From Turritopsis dohrnii (lineage: Eukaryota; Cnidaria; Hydrozoa; Anthoathecata; Oceaniidae), in contig BQMF02000267.1 of NCBI GenBank assembly GCA_027922465.2, positions 124,001 to 188,000 on the forward strand: a stretch of 64,000 bases of DNA, in the 5' to 3' direction. The notes beneath the pieces were generated by a model. It saw only the letters and a list, made by a program, of their open reading frames with translations, was not told the origin of the DNA and did not search any database. The position numbers were made by a program, and so were the translations under genes. Shown here in pieces: positions 9,856 through 21,581 of the stretch (the first letter of the stretch is position 1; each line of letters begins with the position of its first letter).

Positions 9856-12753
9856 CAGGGGCGGACGCAGAAATATTTTGTAGGTACAGCCCAACTTTTC
9901 GGATTCCAATAAGTATTCCGATTCCCGATTTTTATTCGGGACAACCCGATTTCCGGAAAAATGCCGTCCGAAAATGTGCGATCATTTTAACAGACGAGTT
10001 CCGTCGCAGTTAGTCACGGTGAACACCCCAGACACGAAAATTACCTTTCATTAAGCATTGCAACCACAGAGCCATAAGGATAGAAGCCAAAATTTAAAAC
10101 TTTATTCGATATTAGCACAACAAAAGTAAATACAACATAATATAAAATGTCAACGTCTTTTATGTACAAAGTCATAAAACTAGTATTCTATATCCAATAA
10201 AACATGTTGTACGAAAAATCTCCTAGCATGCTCACTTTCAAGAAAGTTCCAGTTCCAGACTTCATTAAATTAATTTGCTGTTTGTTGCTGCAGCAGTAGG
10301 TGCTGATACTGTTAATGTTTCTAAAAAGACAGACAATGAACAATTCAAAATTAAGATATGTTACATTATAGTAAACTAGTATGATATATAATAACCATTA
10401 ACCATTCAATTAACTGAATCTCTAAATAAAATACAATATTCAAACTAGCAATCAGAAGTATTTCCATCTATTGCTGTACATTATACAGTCCATACATACT
10501 AAAGCAAAACTGTAAACACAACAAAATACTTCCTATTTCAAGCTATAATGGAGATGACTATAAACAGGACAGCTGAAGCCATGCGACATGTTCAGTGTAT
10601 ATTTCTCATGACGTTTATCAAAACTTATTAACTTTCATACCAAAAAGCACACAATACAAACAGTTTATAACATTTATGCAGTTTCTCTTTTTTCTTATCA
10701 CTTGATCTTCTGGGTATTTGTTGCCAATTTTCATTTCTTTTTATCTTAACTGTTTTATGTCTTTTTATTGTAAATACAAGCAATTATTGAGCTGTATAAG
10801 TAAGATTTCAATCTGAATATTTTTTAACCTGAGGATGCAGCGTAAGCTATAAAAACAGAATATAAGCACTATCTGTACTTGGAGAATAACACGACAAAGA
10901 ATAAGCATCTAGCCTTTTCAACAGAAATGACTGTCCATATGTTTTAGAAAAAACACAGGATTTCTATAAAGAAGCAGACTTTTACAAAGAAAACCAAGAA
11001 CCAATGGAACATAGCGAGTATGGGGAAAATGCTAGAGGTCTCCTTAAAACAAAACATGGGTTGTGAGATTGGAGGGTAACTCCTTCAGGTTACAAAGCTA
11101 CATTAACTGATCAAGCATTGATTTAATTTTGCACTGATTTAAATGATGAATATTGTGAATGGATAGGAAGACTAATGATTGATGAAAGTCCCAACAAACA
11201 TAAGAAATATATAACACAAAATTGTTTTCCTTACAATTTCAATTTGCTTCCACGTTAACTAAAATAAACCTATCAGTTACATCTGAAACGTCAGAGGATA
11301 CACAGAAATGCAACAAGGAAATTTTTCCTTTAAATATTTATCCTTGATCTTTAACAAATGCTTTTACAACAGAGAGGGTGATCACTGTAAAATGCAAAGT
11401 TGAGCTGTGAAGTATTAATGATGTAAGATCCCTTAACAAACTCACTGACGAATTATTTCCAAATAAAGCTAGCAAAACATATAGCTATACAAACAGTCAT
11501 CACACCAAAATATCTCAAGATAAATGTAATAATTTTTAAAAATCAAAGTTAACGTAATGTAAGTAGCAAACTCTGTAATTTTTTTTATCACGACCAGTGT
11601 ACCATGTTTAAAATACATAACAAGTTTTTAAAGTAATCAAGACAACATCAATAACTCGGAGTAAAATTCTAAAGTTCAGAGTTTAGCAAGGCAAAAGATA
11701 ATAAAAAATCATGAAATTATGTTCTTTTTTCACAAATTTACAAATATATCTATAGTAGAGATATTGTGTGAACAAATTATATTGAATCTAAACTCACATT
11801 CATCATTGTTTATTTGTTCTGCATTTAAATTAAACAAATTAATAATTAAAACAAAACAAACAAAACTGAAGATCTGTAAAATACAAAGTTTTAATAAAAG
11901 TGGAAAACAAAAACTTACTTTGCATCCATCACGATGTTTCCTTTCATTTTCTGTACATAAGGTATTTCTCAGCTCAAGTTCCTTCTCGTTTGGAGAAATA
12001 AAAACGTCTTGGAGAACAATGATTCTCTGACGTGGTAAAATCAAGAAAGAGGTTCCACACACGTGTATGGTATAATATCAAATGATATACTTGATGTATC
12101 AAAAGGTGCGAAGTAAGTGATATACTTAGTATATCAAGTGATATACCAAGTACATCAAGTATGTGACAATCGGCTTCCATAGCTTTGAGCTGTATTTGAG
12201 CTGTATTTGACCACTCTACTGACGACCGAAAGACCTAAAGGCTTACACTTTGGGCTAAAACCTATTATCGTTCTACGTACTTTAGGCACGAGAGCTGTAC
12301 TGTTCAAACAGACGGAAGAACGAAAGAATTACTGCTAAGCTACGATTAGGGCTATGGGTGTCGAACTACCGTAGAATCGGGACTTGAGCTGTATCTTTGA
12401 GCTGTATCGATACAGCTCAAAACTGTTAGTTATAACTCGTATCATCATAGATCAAAAGGGGTCGAGTTTTGAGCTGTAAGGCAGAACAATCAAGCTGTGG
12501 GGTTTGCAGTTATGGCTTACCTAAAATTTGCGAGTCAAATGGGGCGCCAACAAATAATGCGCTAATCCATAAATAAATGTATTAGACAGATTTTTGAGTG
12601 ACAGCATCGCGTCGCGTGATATTATGATGACGACGTGACAAATCGACGAAGAGAGAATAAAGGAAAACGGCCGTAAATCATTTAGAAATCATTCCCTTGA
12701 CGAAATTTTACTACAGCTTGAGCTGTATGAGCTGTACCCTGCGTCCGCACCTG
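9856..12753. mobile_element. 2.9-kb CAGGG-ended element with a 5-bp target duplication
   Basis: The left end CAGGGGCGGACGCAG matches the right end CTGCGTCCGCACCTG in inverse. ACATA is present directly outside both ends (9851-9855, 12754-12758). The right subterminal part (12184-12735) repeats TGAGCTGTAT many times, including an inverted pair around 12396-12415. Termini and subterminal repeats look hAT-like, but hAT elements normally make 8-bp duplications. There is no transposase, and the long frames around 11719-12062 are not coding-like. It is probably a non-autonomous copy. Confidence 0.6.
12060..12165. repeat. cluster of GATATAC/GTATATC palindromic boxes
   Basis: Repeated GATATAC and TATATCAAGT boxes in alternating orientation form nested inverted repeats within the CAGGG-ended element. 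Confidence 0.5.
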
Positions 12754-14630
12754 ACATACTTTTGGGAATAAAATGAAATATTTTAAAAGGAAACATCAAT
12801 TTAAAAAGTTTGTGTCAGAAAAAGTTCACCATCAGTCTTGAAACACAGTTGATATGAAGGGTTTGCACAACGTCTAATACAGTTTTATTGATTGAAGGAG
12901 GTTGCAGCAAAATATAAGGTTTGTTGTTACTGGTATATAAAACCCAATTAAAAACAAATATTACGTAAAATAAATAGCTACATTTATATTTTCATAGTTT
13001 CGTATGTATAATTGTCAATGATCGTAATTCTGAATGACCTTCCTAATTCCAAGGGTGAAAATAAACAAAGATCATGATTATAAAATGTAACAGAGTAGAA
13101 TTGTTTGTTTGAGTTTGATCCACGTGCAGTGTTTTTAATTTAAAAATGTTTGGAATTTGCTTTGACTTACATTCCATATTGGTTGCTGTTCTGAATTAGG
13201 AACATGGCAGTACTTTATTATATATCATGTAAAGAGCTTGATTATTTATATACATGAATTATGTTATGTTTAATGTTTGATGATATCCACAAAGCAAAGA
13301 CCGTGTTTTTTATGATAAAAAAACAATGCAGTAGAAATTTTCAAATAACAATATGTTTCTTACCACAACTCGATGCAATGTGCATAATCACAGCCACAAC
13401 ATTATCTTGATATACTTGGCTCCGAAATAGTTTTAAAGGGTTTTCATTAAGAGCCCCCTCTGGATGACAGAAAACAATTTAAGCTTCCCGTCCCATAATC
13501 AACGGGGGAAAATATCATATCATTTTCTTCCTCATAATTACTACAGTTAATTTCTGAAAAAAATATTATCTGTAACAAATTCTCTTCCTGTATTACTCTT
13601 AGGAATACCAATCTTGTTTAAACAATTCATCCGGTTTTCAATGGTCGGATTAAGGGGACTAATAGCGATAACTATGTTTAAAATTTTTCTACTTGGTAAA
13701 AAGCTAAGAAGCAACTGATAAATCAAAATTTCCCATAACAAGTTGGTAAAACAGCAATTTCAAAAACATCTCTTTCAAATAACAAATGTTCAAAACAAAC
13801 AATTTGTTTAGGTTAATCAACACATCTTACAATGACAACTATCAAAGGCCATTACCCGAAACAATAACAAGTTAAGTGGTTGTAAAACACAAGAGTTATT
13901 TAAAACAAAATTGTAAGCTATCTTAACATGGGGCACATGTTTCCCGGAATACAACGATTTGCTCTTGCTGTCATTTAAACACCAGCGACAAATACAACTT
14001 TCATTTTGCCTAAGATAATTTGCTGCGTCAACAATTTTACTTCTGAACTCTGATGGTTTTAAGTAGCAACTAAAGTTTGCTTATAGGATGTACAAGATTT
14101 TGTAGAAGTCCCAGTCTCACAATTTTTAATTTTGTGATGAGATATTAATTTTATTTTGGTCAGTAACACCGCGACAAGTTCTTGATAAACAAACGACTAA
14201 TTGCACGTGAAAACTTACTTTTACTAACCATGAAGGAATTAATGAGCGTGACAGTTAGGTTTTGGACTAAATTATCTAAAATATAGGTTTTTAAAATCTT
14301 TGCAAGAGATCCTATCGAATGGTGTAAAAATCGTTTAAAACTGATATATGTGTGAAAAGTTATAGCTTGATAAAATCTCAGACCTCAGTTCTCTGGGACA
14401 CACTGTACTTAAACACAATGAACTGTTAGTAAAGACCTGATTAAGTGCATTACTTTTCTGGAAGAGAACCTCCAACATCGAGCCGATCAATTATTAATAA
14501 TTTTTGCTTACTATTTTCGTTTGCGTATAAACAACCAAAGTGTATACACACCTTTAACAATTCGTGCTGCTGCTAATATTTATAAATAGCGATTTGTATT
14601 GTTAAGCTAAGGAGGGACTAGAGCTTTTTT

Positions 14631-17123
14631 CATGCGCGTGCAATGCAACAACCCAGCCGGCAAAAAGACGTTTTAAAAACGTCTTAAAGACGTCTTGGAA
14701 GACGTATTAAATCCGTCTTAAACTGGTCGGATTTGTCCGTTTAAAAAACGTCTTTTCAAGAAGTCTTTAAGACGTTATAAAAAGACGTTTTCTAAACGGA
14801 CAAATCCGACTAGTTTAAGACGGATTTAAGACGTCTTTTTCTAGCGTTTTAAAGACGTCTTCATTTTATCTGCTAAAAACGTTTTTAAAACCACTTTAAG
14901 ATGTGTTTTCAGGTGCGTTTCTCCTTGGGTAACAGAAGACTCATAATTAGTTTTTCAATGTCTTCATGTTTCAGTAATAATGAATGAATGAATAAAGAAA
15001 TAAATAAGAAAACTGATGATGAAATCTTTTTATTCAAATATTTACATGTACTTTATAAATTAATTGGGGAACAAATAGCTCATAGCACTGCCAAAGTTTA
15101 AAGCTGGTCATTATTAAAAAATATTCCGTAAAACGTAAGTATAGTCTTTCATAAAATATAACGGTATAAAAACGACTCTTGAAAAAGGCTTAGCTAAATC
15201 GAAGTAATGTTCAAATTTCAGAAATTGTCATGGGTTGGAACTGTTTCTTGTTTGATTTTACAGCAACTAAAACTCAGAATGACAGAAACTCTTTAAAAAC
15301 CAACCAAAAAGACATGCAAATAAAAATGGCGATTTTTCAATTAGCAGGAGCAGCTATTCTCATGTTTTTCTTCAGTAAAACAAGATCAGTTTTTAGTTAA
15401 TCGCATGATTTTGTGTATTTCCTCCTCCTCAGTTTTTTTGACAGTAATCTAAAATACAAAAAACTATTTAATGAGAGGTGTTATAACAATCACAAAAATG
15501 AAAACATCTAGAGTACACAGGACACATACCAGTAACTGCTTGATATAATCTTTTCTCCTCATTTTTTTCTTGTTATCATGTTAAAAGAACAATAAGCAAC
15601 TTGGGTGGAAAATAATCTAAATAAAGAATGACAAACACTTTTAGCAGAACAGAACAAACAGAATGCAGAAAGGATACATACAATAAAGTAGTGTGCAACA
15701 AGCATAGAAAAGCATGAAAATTAAATTAAAGAAGTTAATTACCATTTCAGTATTAAATTAACAGCGTACTGGAAATCTGATCTATTTACTTGGATTAACT
15801 GAAACCTGAAAAACAGGCAAAACATTCATGTCTATCATTAAACTCTATAGACATTTCGAAACATTATCGAAGTGTATATGACAGAACAACAAACTCATAA
15901 GAAGCACAAAAATTAAATATCAGTGCAAGAAACACAAAAATAACATAGATACTGATGTATTTATATCTTCATATTTTGAATATAAAAACAAATATGACAG
16001 ACAAACTTTTCCAAAAACTTGTTATTGTGCTCGTTATTGGGTAAAATGAAATAATCTAGAGTATCTTAATCAGAGTGAAATGTCTAAACTTTAAATGTCT
16101 AAACTAAACTTTGCATCCATCATAGTAAAACAACCATCATTTTAAGAAATTCATCTTTTCATACAACTTCAAAGTTCTGAATAGAGAAAAATATAATATG
16201 GTACTACATTATACTGCTAGGATTACTTTTAATCATGTCAATATTCTGAAGTAACTACAAGCAAAAACATCACAGTAATTATCATCAGCCATCCACAAAT
16301 CACTTCATTACATTACTACACTTCTACTACTACATTAAACCAACGACAAAGCAAATTGAAACAGAAAAAAATCTCTCACGGAATGAAACAGGAAAGTCGG
16401 TAAGTAATAAAGTTAAACAACAAAACGCAAAACTTGAAATACTGCCAGAAATTTTTAGAAATCAAGCATAAATCTTCCACTACTGACTACTCACGTCCTC
16501 AAACTAACATAAACATTGACTTAATCTCAAGTAACAAAATTATATAGATTTATATATTTAAAATTATATTTTAAAAGTAAAAAACACTTACCGATTTATC
16601 AGCGAAGTCTTGATTTATGCAATGAGAAATCACAACTTCCAGAAATATTTTGTAAAATTGACAAAAGGGAGATCCGATAATGTTAGAAAATGTTTTAAAG
16701 CTTTTTACCAATGAAATGTAAATTTTTTTCTACTTAAAAGAAAGATGTAATAGTTGTTTTTGTAAAATTAAAAAAAAAAACTGACAAGTTTGAAACTCTT
16801 ATATCAATATTTACGAATACACTATTAATATTTACCCCCGTCATTTCTTCCTGCCACGCACGAAATCGAAATTCAAAGACGTCTTAAATACGCATTAAAA
16901 ACGTCTTTCCAAGTCCTCGTTTAAAACATGAATTCGATGGCATTGCGAAAACGATAATGAGACGTCTTCAAGACGTCTGATTCTAAGACGTCTTTTAAAG
17001 ACGCATTATGGGCGTTTTAAATGCGCATATCAAGATACGTCTTATGAAGACCTGATTAAGACGAATTAAAGACATCTTCAAAACGTCTTGTGCCGGCTGG
17101 GATTGCTCCATTGCACGCGCATG
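14631..17123. repeat. palindrome split by element A
   Basis: CATGCGCGTGCAATG at 14631-14645 and its exact inverse at 17109-17123 lie just outside element A, with weaker similarity further out (T-run, then a GGG..AC/GGGGCAC area). The two parts look like arms of a pre-existing palindromic repeat whose centre received the insertion. Confidence 0.5.
14652..17101. mobile_element. GACGTC-array element A (2.45 kb)
   Basis: Terminal inverted repeat CCCAGCCGGCA...TGCCGGCTGGG. Both subterminal regions are arrays of AAGACGTCTT-like palindromes. On the left, an imperfect palindrome of about 120 bp is centred near 14768, with arms carrying CGGACAAATCCGAC. The middle (about 14940-16850) is AT-rich and has no ORF worth reporting. 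The same termini and arrays bound element B (24470-25884). No target duplication is obvious. The superfamily is unknown to me, and no transposase is present. Confidence 0.75.
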
Positions 17124-17494
17124 TAAAAAATATACTGTGCCCCATAGCAATTTTTTTTTCAAATGCAACAAAAACTTTAAAATTGTTTTCTAAAAATATC
17201 AAAAAATGCCCCCGGGACACTGGAGCGAGATAGATCTGTTCTATCTTTCTCCCAGGCTACCGGGACAAAAGTGTTATAAATTTTGCTCCACAGAGAAAAT
17301 ATTTTTTATTTTCTCTCGTCCCCCACGTCCTGCATTTGTTCCATGATAAAAATTTATAATGCCGCCACCAAAAAACATGTTTAAATTCATCTAATGATGA
17401 ATTTATGAAAAATAAAAAAATTTTTATTACGTATTTCTGTTAGTACGCATATAGAGAAAGGTAGTACGTTGTGTCAGCAGAAAAAAGAAACATC
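17124..17494. other. non-coding stretch before the Harbinger pair
   Basis: Contains a GGAGCGAGATAGAT-type inverted repeat near 17220-17262. I did not find terminal repeats that would mark the Harbinger element border. Confidence 0.35.
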
Positions 17495-18415
17495 ATGGCA
17501 GAAAAGAGAAACTTGAATGATGAACAGAAGAAACGGTTGATTTCTTTTTATAAAGAAATCTCATCGCTCTGGGACAGCAACAATCCCTATTACAAAAATA
17601 AAGAATGAAGAGAAAACTTAAAAATAACTTTAGCTGAAGTATTTGGTAACGAATTCACCTCTGAAAAACTTGCGGGAACTTTTCACTCCCTCAGATCGTC
17701 CTTGCTAAGGGAGGTTTAGAAGAATGCAGGCTCCGAAGTTACAAGCACTAAGAAATGGAAGTTTTACGACGAAATGGATTTCATAATACCTGATTTGACC
17801 AAGGAAAAGAAAAAAACCTCGTTATCAAGTGAAGAAATTGACGACTTGATCTCCATCAAGAATATAAAGATAGAGTTTTAAGAGAATCGCTTATGCCCAA
17901 ACTAAGTGAATTCTATGACGGAAAATACACAATAAATGAATTGAAAACATGCTGGCACAACACTCTTACAACATATAAAAGAGAAAAACAGACACGTCAA
18001 AATCTTCAGGATCCGGTGCTTCGGAAATCTATATCTTGAATTGGGAATTTCACAACCATATGGAATTTATTGACATTACCTGCGAGATAGACGATACAAC
18101 TAGCTCGCTAGATGATGATAACGCAAAATCTCAGCCTCCTAAAAAGAAGACAAAAGCACTAAAAACATTCGAGGAGCAATCAGCTAAAGCAGAATTATGG
18201 AAAGCCTTGACCAACTCGACTATCGCAAAAAACAACAATCAACAACAAAAACAACAACAATAATCTTCATCAAAATCGGTTAACCAAGGACCACAACATG
18301 ATTCTTCAAAAAGTATTTTTGCTTTAGAGAAACGAGCTGAAATTTATGGTAAACAAGAGCCAGATGGCGCAAAACGGTAGCAGCAAAAGTACTTGCCACA
18401 AGAATAATTTGAAAT
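17495..18415 (+). pseudogene. Harbinger-associated MADF/Myb-like DNA-binding protein, broken
   Basis: The reading starts MAEKRNLNDEQKKRLISFY, then a tryptophan-bearing SSLWDS..PYYKNK segment, in-frame stops at about 17606 and 17717, and EVFGNEFTSEKL with W-K-F-Y-D further on. A second segment (about 17862-18030) has YKDRVLRESLMPKL, then ELKTCWHNTLTTYKREK. Both have the aromatic spacing of MADF domains. A basic, Q-rich linker follows (18036-18263), and after its stop the frame resumes with ALEKRAEIYGK. Harbinger elements typically carry such a Myb/MADF helper next to the DDE transposase. Multiple stops make this copy dead. The Q-rich frame at 19222-19413 may be its C-terminal remnant. Confidence 0.6.
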
Positions 18416-19096
18416 TTGAAATTTTACTTAAAGTTCTTAAACGTTCTGTAAACGTTATTCCTTGAGATATCTTACTGGTGGAAAACAGGCATAAACGATA
18501 TTATAATGTTTAAAATTACTAACTCGTGTAAATAGGGTCTAATCGCAACACACCAGCAATTTAATTTATTAGAAGACAAAAGAATTATACATGCATGAGC
18601 TGTTTATAACGTACGTTTTTTTTATAAGAGCTTATGTAGAAAAAAAAACACGTTTCTTCGAAAAAAAATGTATGTTTTGAATTATAATTTTTTGAAACCG
18701 AAAATGAATTCAAACAGATAACTGCCTTTTTTTAACTCGATTTTTGAAAACCTTGATGTTCAAAGACAGAACAGATAGCTAACAAACGTAGAAAGTAATA
18801 AGAAAGTCTGATCTGTGCTTTACTGACACGAAAAACATATCTATTTTCAAGTGCCAAAGTTCATTGATTCAGTACCATAAAAGTAACTAAAAGTCCCAGT
18901 TTTATGTAGACCTATTTGATTAATGTCCATTCCTTCATCAATTAAGTGATAAAATATCAAAGAAAACGTATTTTAAATGTATGTGATTGAAAACCTTCGA
19001 AAATTCAAAAGGCTGCGTTCGTTCATTAGAATGTATATTGAGTTTTTAGTGGGGATTCACATACTCTAAATCGTAGGCTAAAAACTGCCGTTTCGG

Positions 19097-19138
19097 CCGG
19101 AGTAGTAGTAGTAGTAGTAGGAGGAGTAGTAGTAGGAG
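19097..19138. repeat. (AGT/AGG)n microsatellite
   Basis: Imperfect trinucleotide run GGAGTAGTAGTAGTAG... between the two Harbinger-associated reading frames. Confidence 0.9.
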
Positions 19139-19596
19139 TCCAAGGGTGTTTTAATACGGTATTCGCTTACGCTGCTACTGTAATTAGTTGTTGATAATCT
19201 CCTTCAATGCGATCCCAATGATTGAACCCTGCTAAAGAAAAAAGTCATGGACTTTTTTTCCATTATGAACAACAAAAACAACAAAGTCCATCGAACATAC
19301 CGCAACCATTTTCTCTCCAACCCGGAATGTTTACAAGTATGCTTCAACAAGCTGCAAATATTAATTCACAAGGACCAGACTTTTTATATTTGCAGTTCTT
19401 ATTTTATATATAATTGCTTTTGTTTTATTAGGAGTAAAGCTTATATTTGATTCAAAACTTGTTTCATTTCTTGAAATTGGACCCTTAATTCAACCTTCAC
19501 AATAAATATTGGCAAAACAGGGAAGATTTTTGAACAAAAACAGAGAAATTTTTTATTAAGCATTTTTTTACAAATCTTAAGAAATCATACAACCCT

Positions 19597-20271
19597 TTAA
19601 ATATCTACTTTTGCAGCTCGCCATTGCCAACTTACGGTGCCTTCCATGTTGAAGTATTCCGTAAATTCTTCCCGAATACCTCCGTCTGACTTTCTGCCAT
19701 TGGCACCAACTTCAACATATAAAAACTCATATTCTGGTCCGACCATTGCCATCAACAAGATACTGTCTGTGCATTTATAATTACGGTAGTGTGATCCAGA
19801 TGTTCCTGGTTGTTGGATTACGATGTGTTTCCCGTCTATCGCACCTATACCGTTTGGGAAATTCCAACGCTCGTTAAACTTTTCAGCAATTTCCAGCCAT
19901 TTACCCTCACTTTTCGGCGCAGATAGATACGTGGGACCTAACATTTTTATCAGGGCATTTGAAGTAGAGATTATTGCTTCTGAAATTATGCGTCTGGAAA
20001 TCCTGAATTGAAATTCTAATGACCTGAAAGTTTCCCCAGTTGCCAAATACCGACGGGTCAAACAGACCAACTCTGACGGGGAAATGCACTTTCTCATTTG
20101 TGTATCTTTTTTCTGAAGTTCATCAGAAAGCAAGTCAACAAGGTACAAAAATTGTGCGTTGTTCATTCGGATGTTGGACTTACAGTTTTGATGGTCATTT
20201 CTAACGTCTTGAAACATAGTATGAAAAGCGCTATCGGTCTCTCTCTTAGATAGCCATGGTTGAACCTAATA
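19597..20271 (-). pseudogene. PIF/Harbinger DDE transposase with an internal deletion
   Basis: The 206-codon frame from 20217 has the Harbinger core RWNFPNGIGAIDGKHIVI (first catalytic Asp about residue 128), then YKCTDSILLMAMV and VEVGANGRKSDGG. The second acidic site, usually VDVG, reads VEVG here. Directly after SDGG the sequence jumps to REEFTEYFN..WQ, the normal extreme C-terminus, so the segment with the third catalytic residue is gone. Upstream of the Met, the frame continues as VQPWLSKRETDSAFHT to a TAG at 20269-20271, where relatives usually have an aromatic residue. It is convergent with the MADF-type pseudogene. It cannot be active. Confidence 0.8.
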
Positions 20272-20523
20272 CTTTTTTTCGGCATTCTTCAGTTTTCTTT
20301 CTTCTTCATCATAACATGAGAGCTAACACAACTTCTTCTTGAATGTCGGCCATCATTTTACATATAATTTATGTAATTGCTTACAGTGTTATGTAACAAG
20401 TTAATTTATTTTTTCAAAAATATGCTGCATCTGCATTGCTCTTGCAAATGTTTCCTTAAATAAAGGAAAAAGAAAGCGTTGTACGGCAACATATCCTTAT
20501 GACGTTTACCTTTCTCTTTAGAA

Positions 20524-21378
20524 ATGTTTTCTAAAATCAGTGAATCGAAATTCCCGAAAGTGCCCGGTGAAGTAATTCTTTCCAATGGGGAACGTTCAGG
20601 GTTATTTGGGGATTTTATTTGCCCACCATCTTGGAGGGATTTTCCGAAAATCCCCATAAAAGAATCCGATGTTATATTGATTACATACGGAAGATCAGGG
20701 ACAATATTTACACAACTTCTGATTATGGCTTTAATGGAAGGAACAACGAAACATCTCGTTGGACTTAATGAATATGGTCTTGCTAAATATGTTTCCTTCT
20801 TGGAATGGAATTTGCCAGGACAAAATGCTGGACTTGAAGCAGCAACAGAGAAAATGACAGATTCTTATCGCATATTAAAGACACATTTACCAAGATGGTT
20901 GGCTCCCACTGCAACGGCTGGTAAAAAGGTTTTTGTTGTACGAGATGTGAAAGACACTTTAGTTTCTTATTTTCACTTTTACCAAGACACTCCATTTTTC
21001 GGTGAGGCTGCCAATGTGAACTTTGACACATTTTACGAAATGTTTATTTCTGGTAATGTCATATACTCTGATTGGTTTCAGTTTTATCGGGATTGGCTAG
21101 ATTACAAAGGAGAGAATGTGATTTGGTTACGGTACGAAGATTTGACACAAAAATTTGAAGAAACACTTAAAAGACTGGCCAAATTTTTGGAGGTGGAATT
21201 AACTGACAAACTTTTCGAAGATATAAGGCAATTAGTTGATTTTCAGGAGATGAGAAAAAAATTTTGTTTTGTTAGAAAAGGCATCGTGGGCGATCACACC
21301 AACTATTTGACTACAGAACAAATAAAATATCTAGATGCAAAGACAAAGGAAATTGTTCCGGAACTGTATTTCCAGTAA
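20524..21378 (+). CDS. cytosolic sulfotransferase (SULT family)
   Basis: The 284-residue product has the full family length and all landmarks. The 5'-phosphosulfate loop is TYGRSGT at 54-60 (family norm TYPKSGT). The catalytic His 121 lies in RILKTHLPRWL. The 3'-phosphate site is FVVRDVKDTLVSYFHF, with Arg140 and Ser148. The dimer/PAPS-binding tail is RKGIVGDH at 251-258. Known members move sulfate from PAPS to small hydroxyl or amine acceptors in the cytosol; the acceptor cannot be read from sequence. No signal peptide or membrane segment is present. The ATG follows a good 3' splice site (TTTACCTTTCTCTTTAG, 20505-20521), so a 5' untranslated exon probably lies upstream. The Pro-Lys to Gly-Arg change in the loop is unusual. 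The frame is intact and the call is firm. Confidence 0.9.
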   Translation: MFSKISESKFPKVPGEVILSNGERSGLFGDFICPPSWRDFPKIPIKESDVILITYGRSGTIFTQLLIMALMEGTTKHLVGLNEYGLAKYVSFLEWNLPGQNAGLEAATEKMTDSYRILKTHLPRWLAPTATAGKKVFVVRDVKDTLVSYFHFYQDTPFFGEAANVNFDTFYEMFISGNVIYSDWFQFYRDWLDYKGENVIWLRYEDLTQKFEETLKRLAKFLEVELTDKLFEDIRQLVDFQEMRKKFCFVRKGIVGDHTNYLTTEQIKYLDAKTKEIVPELYFQ

Positions 21379-21575
21379 ACCGTTCTGACTTTGATTTGTA
21401 TGTATCATGATGTACTATTGGGAATTATCATTTCAATTTTTGTTCCAAATACCTTTTGAATTTAGATTTTGGAATTTGAAATGCTAAACGTTTTTTCCTG
21501 GAAGTTTATTGTTTTTCTCTTTTTGGTTTGGCATAGTTTCCTTTTTTAATATTTGCAATGTAAAATGAGTATAAA

Positions 21576-21581
21576 AATAAA
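21576..21581 (+). terminator. AATAAA poly(A) signal of the sulfotransferase
   Basis: The canonical hexamer lies about 200 bp after the stop codon, in AT-rich 3' DNA with no other candidate gene. Confidence 0.55.

Larger units (their letters stand above)
8833..14405. mobile_element. 5.57-kb element with mariner-like termini, interrupted by a nested element
   Basis: The left end CAGTGTGTCCCAGAGAA and the right end TTCTCTGGGACACACTG are inverse, and similarity continues inward through GGTCTGAGATTTTA. TA lies outside both ends (8831-8832, 14406-14407). Such termini are typical of Tc1/mariner elements. The length is far above the usual 1-2 kb, partly because a 2.9-kb element sits inside at 9856-12753. 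The remaining 2.7 kb contain no recognisable transposase; a 77-codon frame at 9325-9558 and a 64-codon frame at 13547-13741 have no clear family. A lone half-terminus of the same type lies at 31120. Confidence 0.6.

Noticed and set aside
11719..12062. Overlapping frames of 103 and 110 codons on opposite strands
   Set aside because: Low-complexity, hydrophobic or lysine-rich translations without family features, inside a non-autonomous element.
14652..17101. LTR retrotransposon for the long GACGTC-rich ends
   Set aside because: The ends are inverted, not direct, repeats, and there is no primer-binding site, polypurine tract or pol.
14612..20400. The CATGCGCGTGCAATG palindrome as the terminal repeats of the Harbinger element
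   Set aside because: The second arm lies before the Harbinger genes, not after them, so it does not enclose them.
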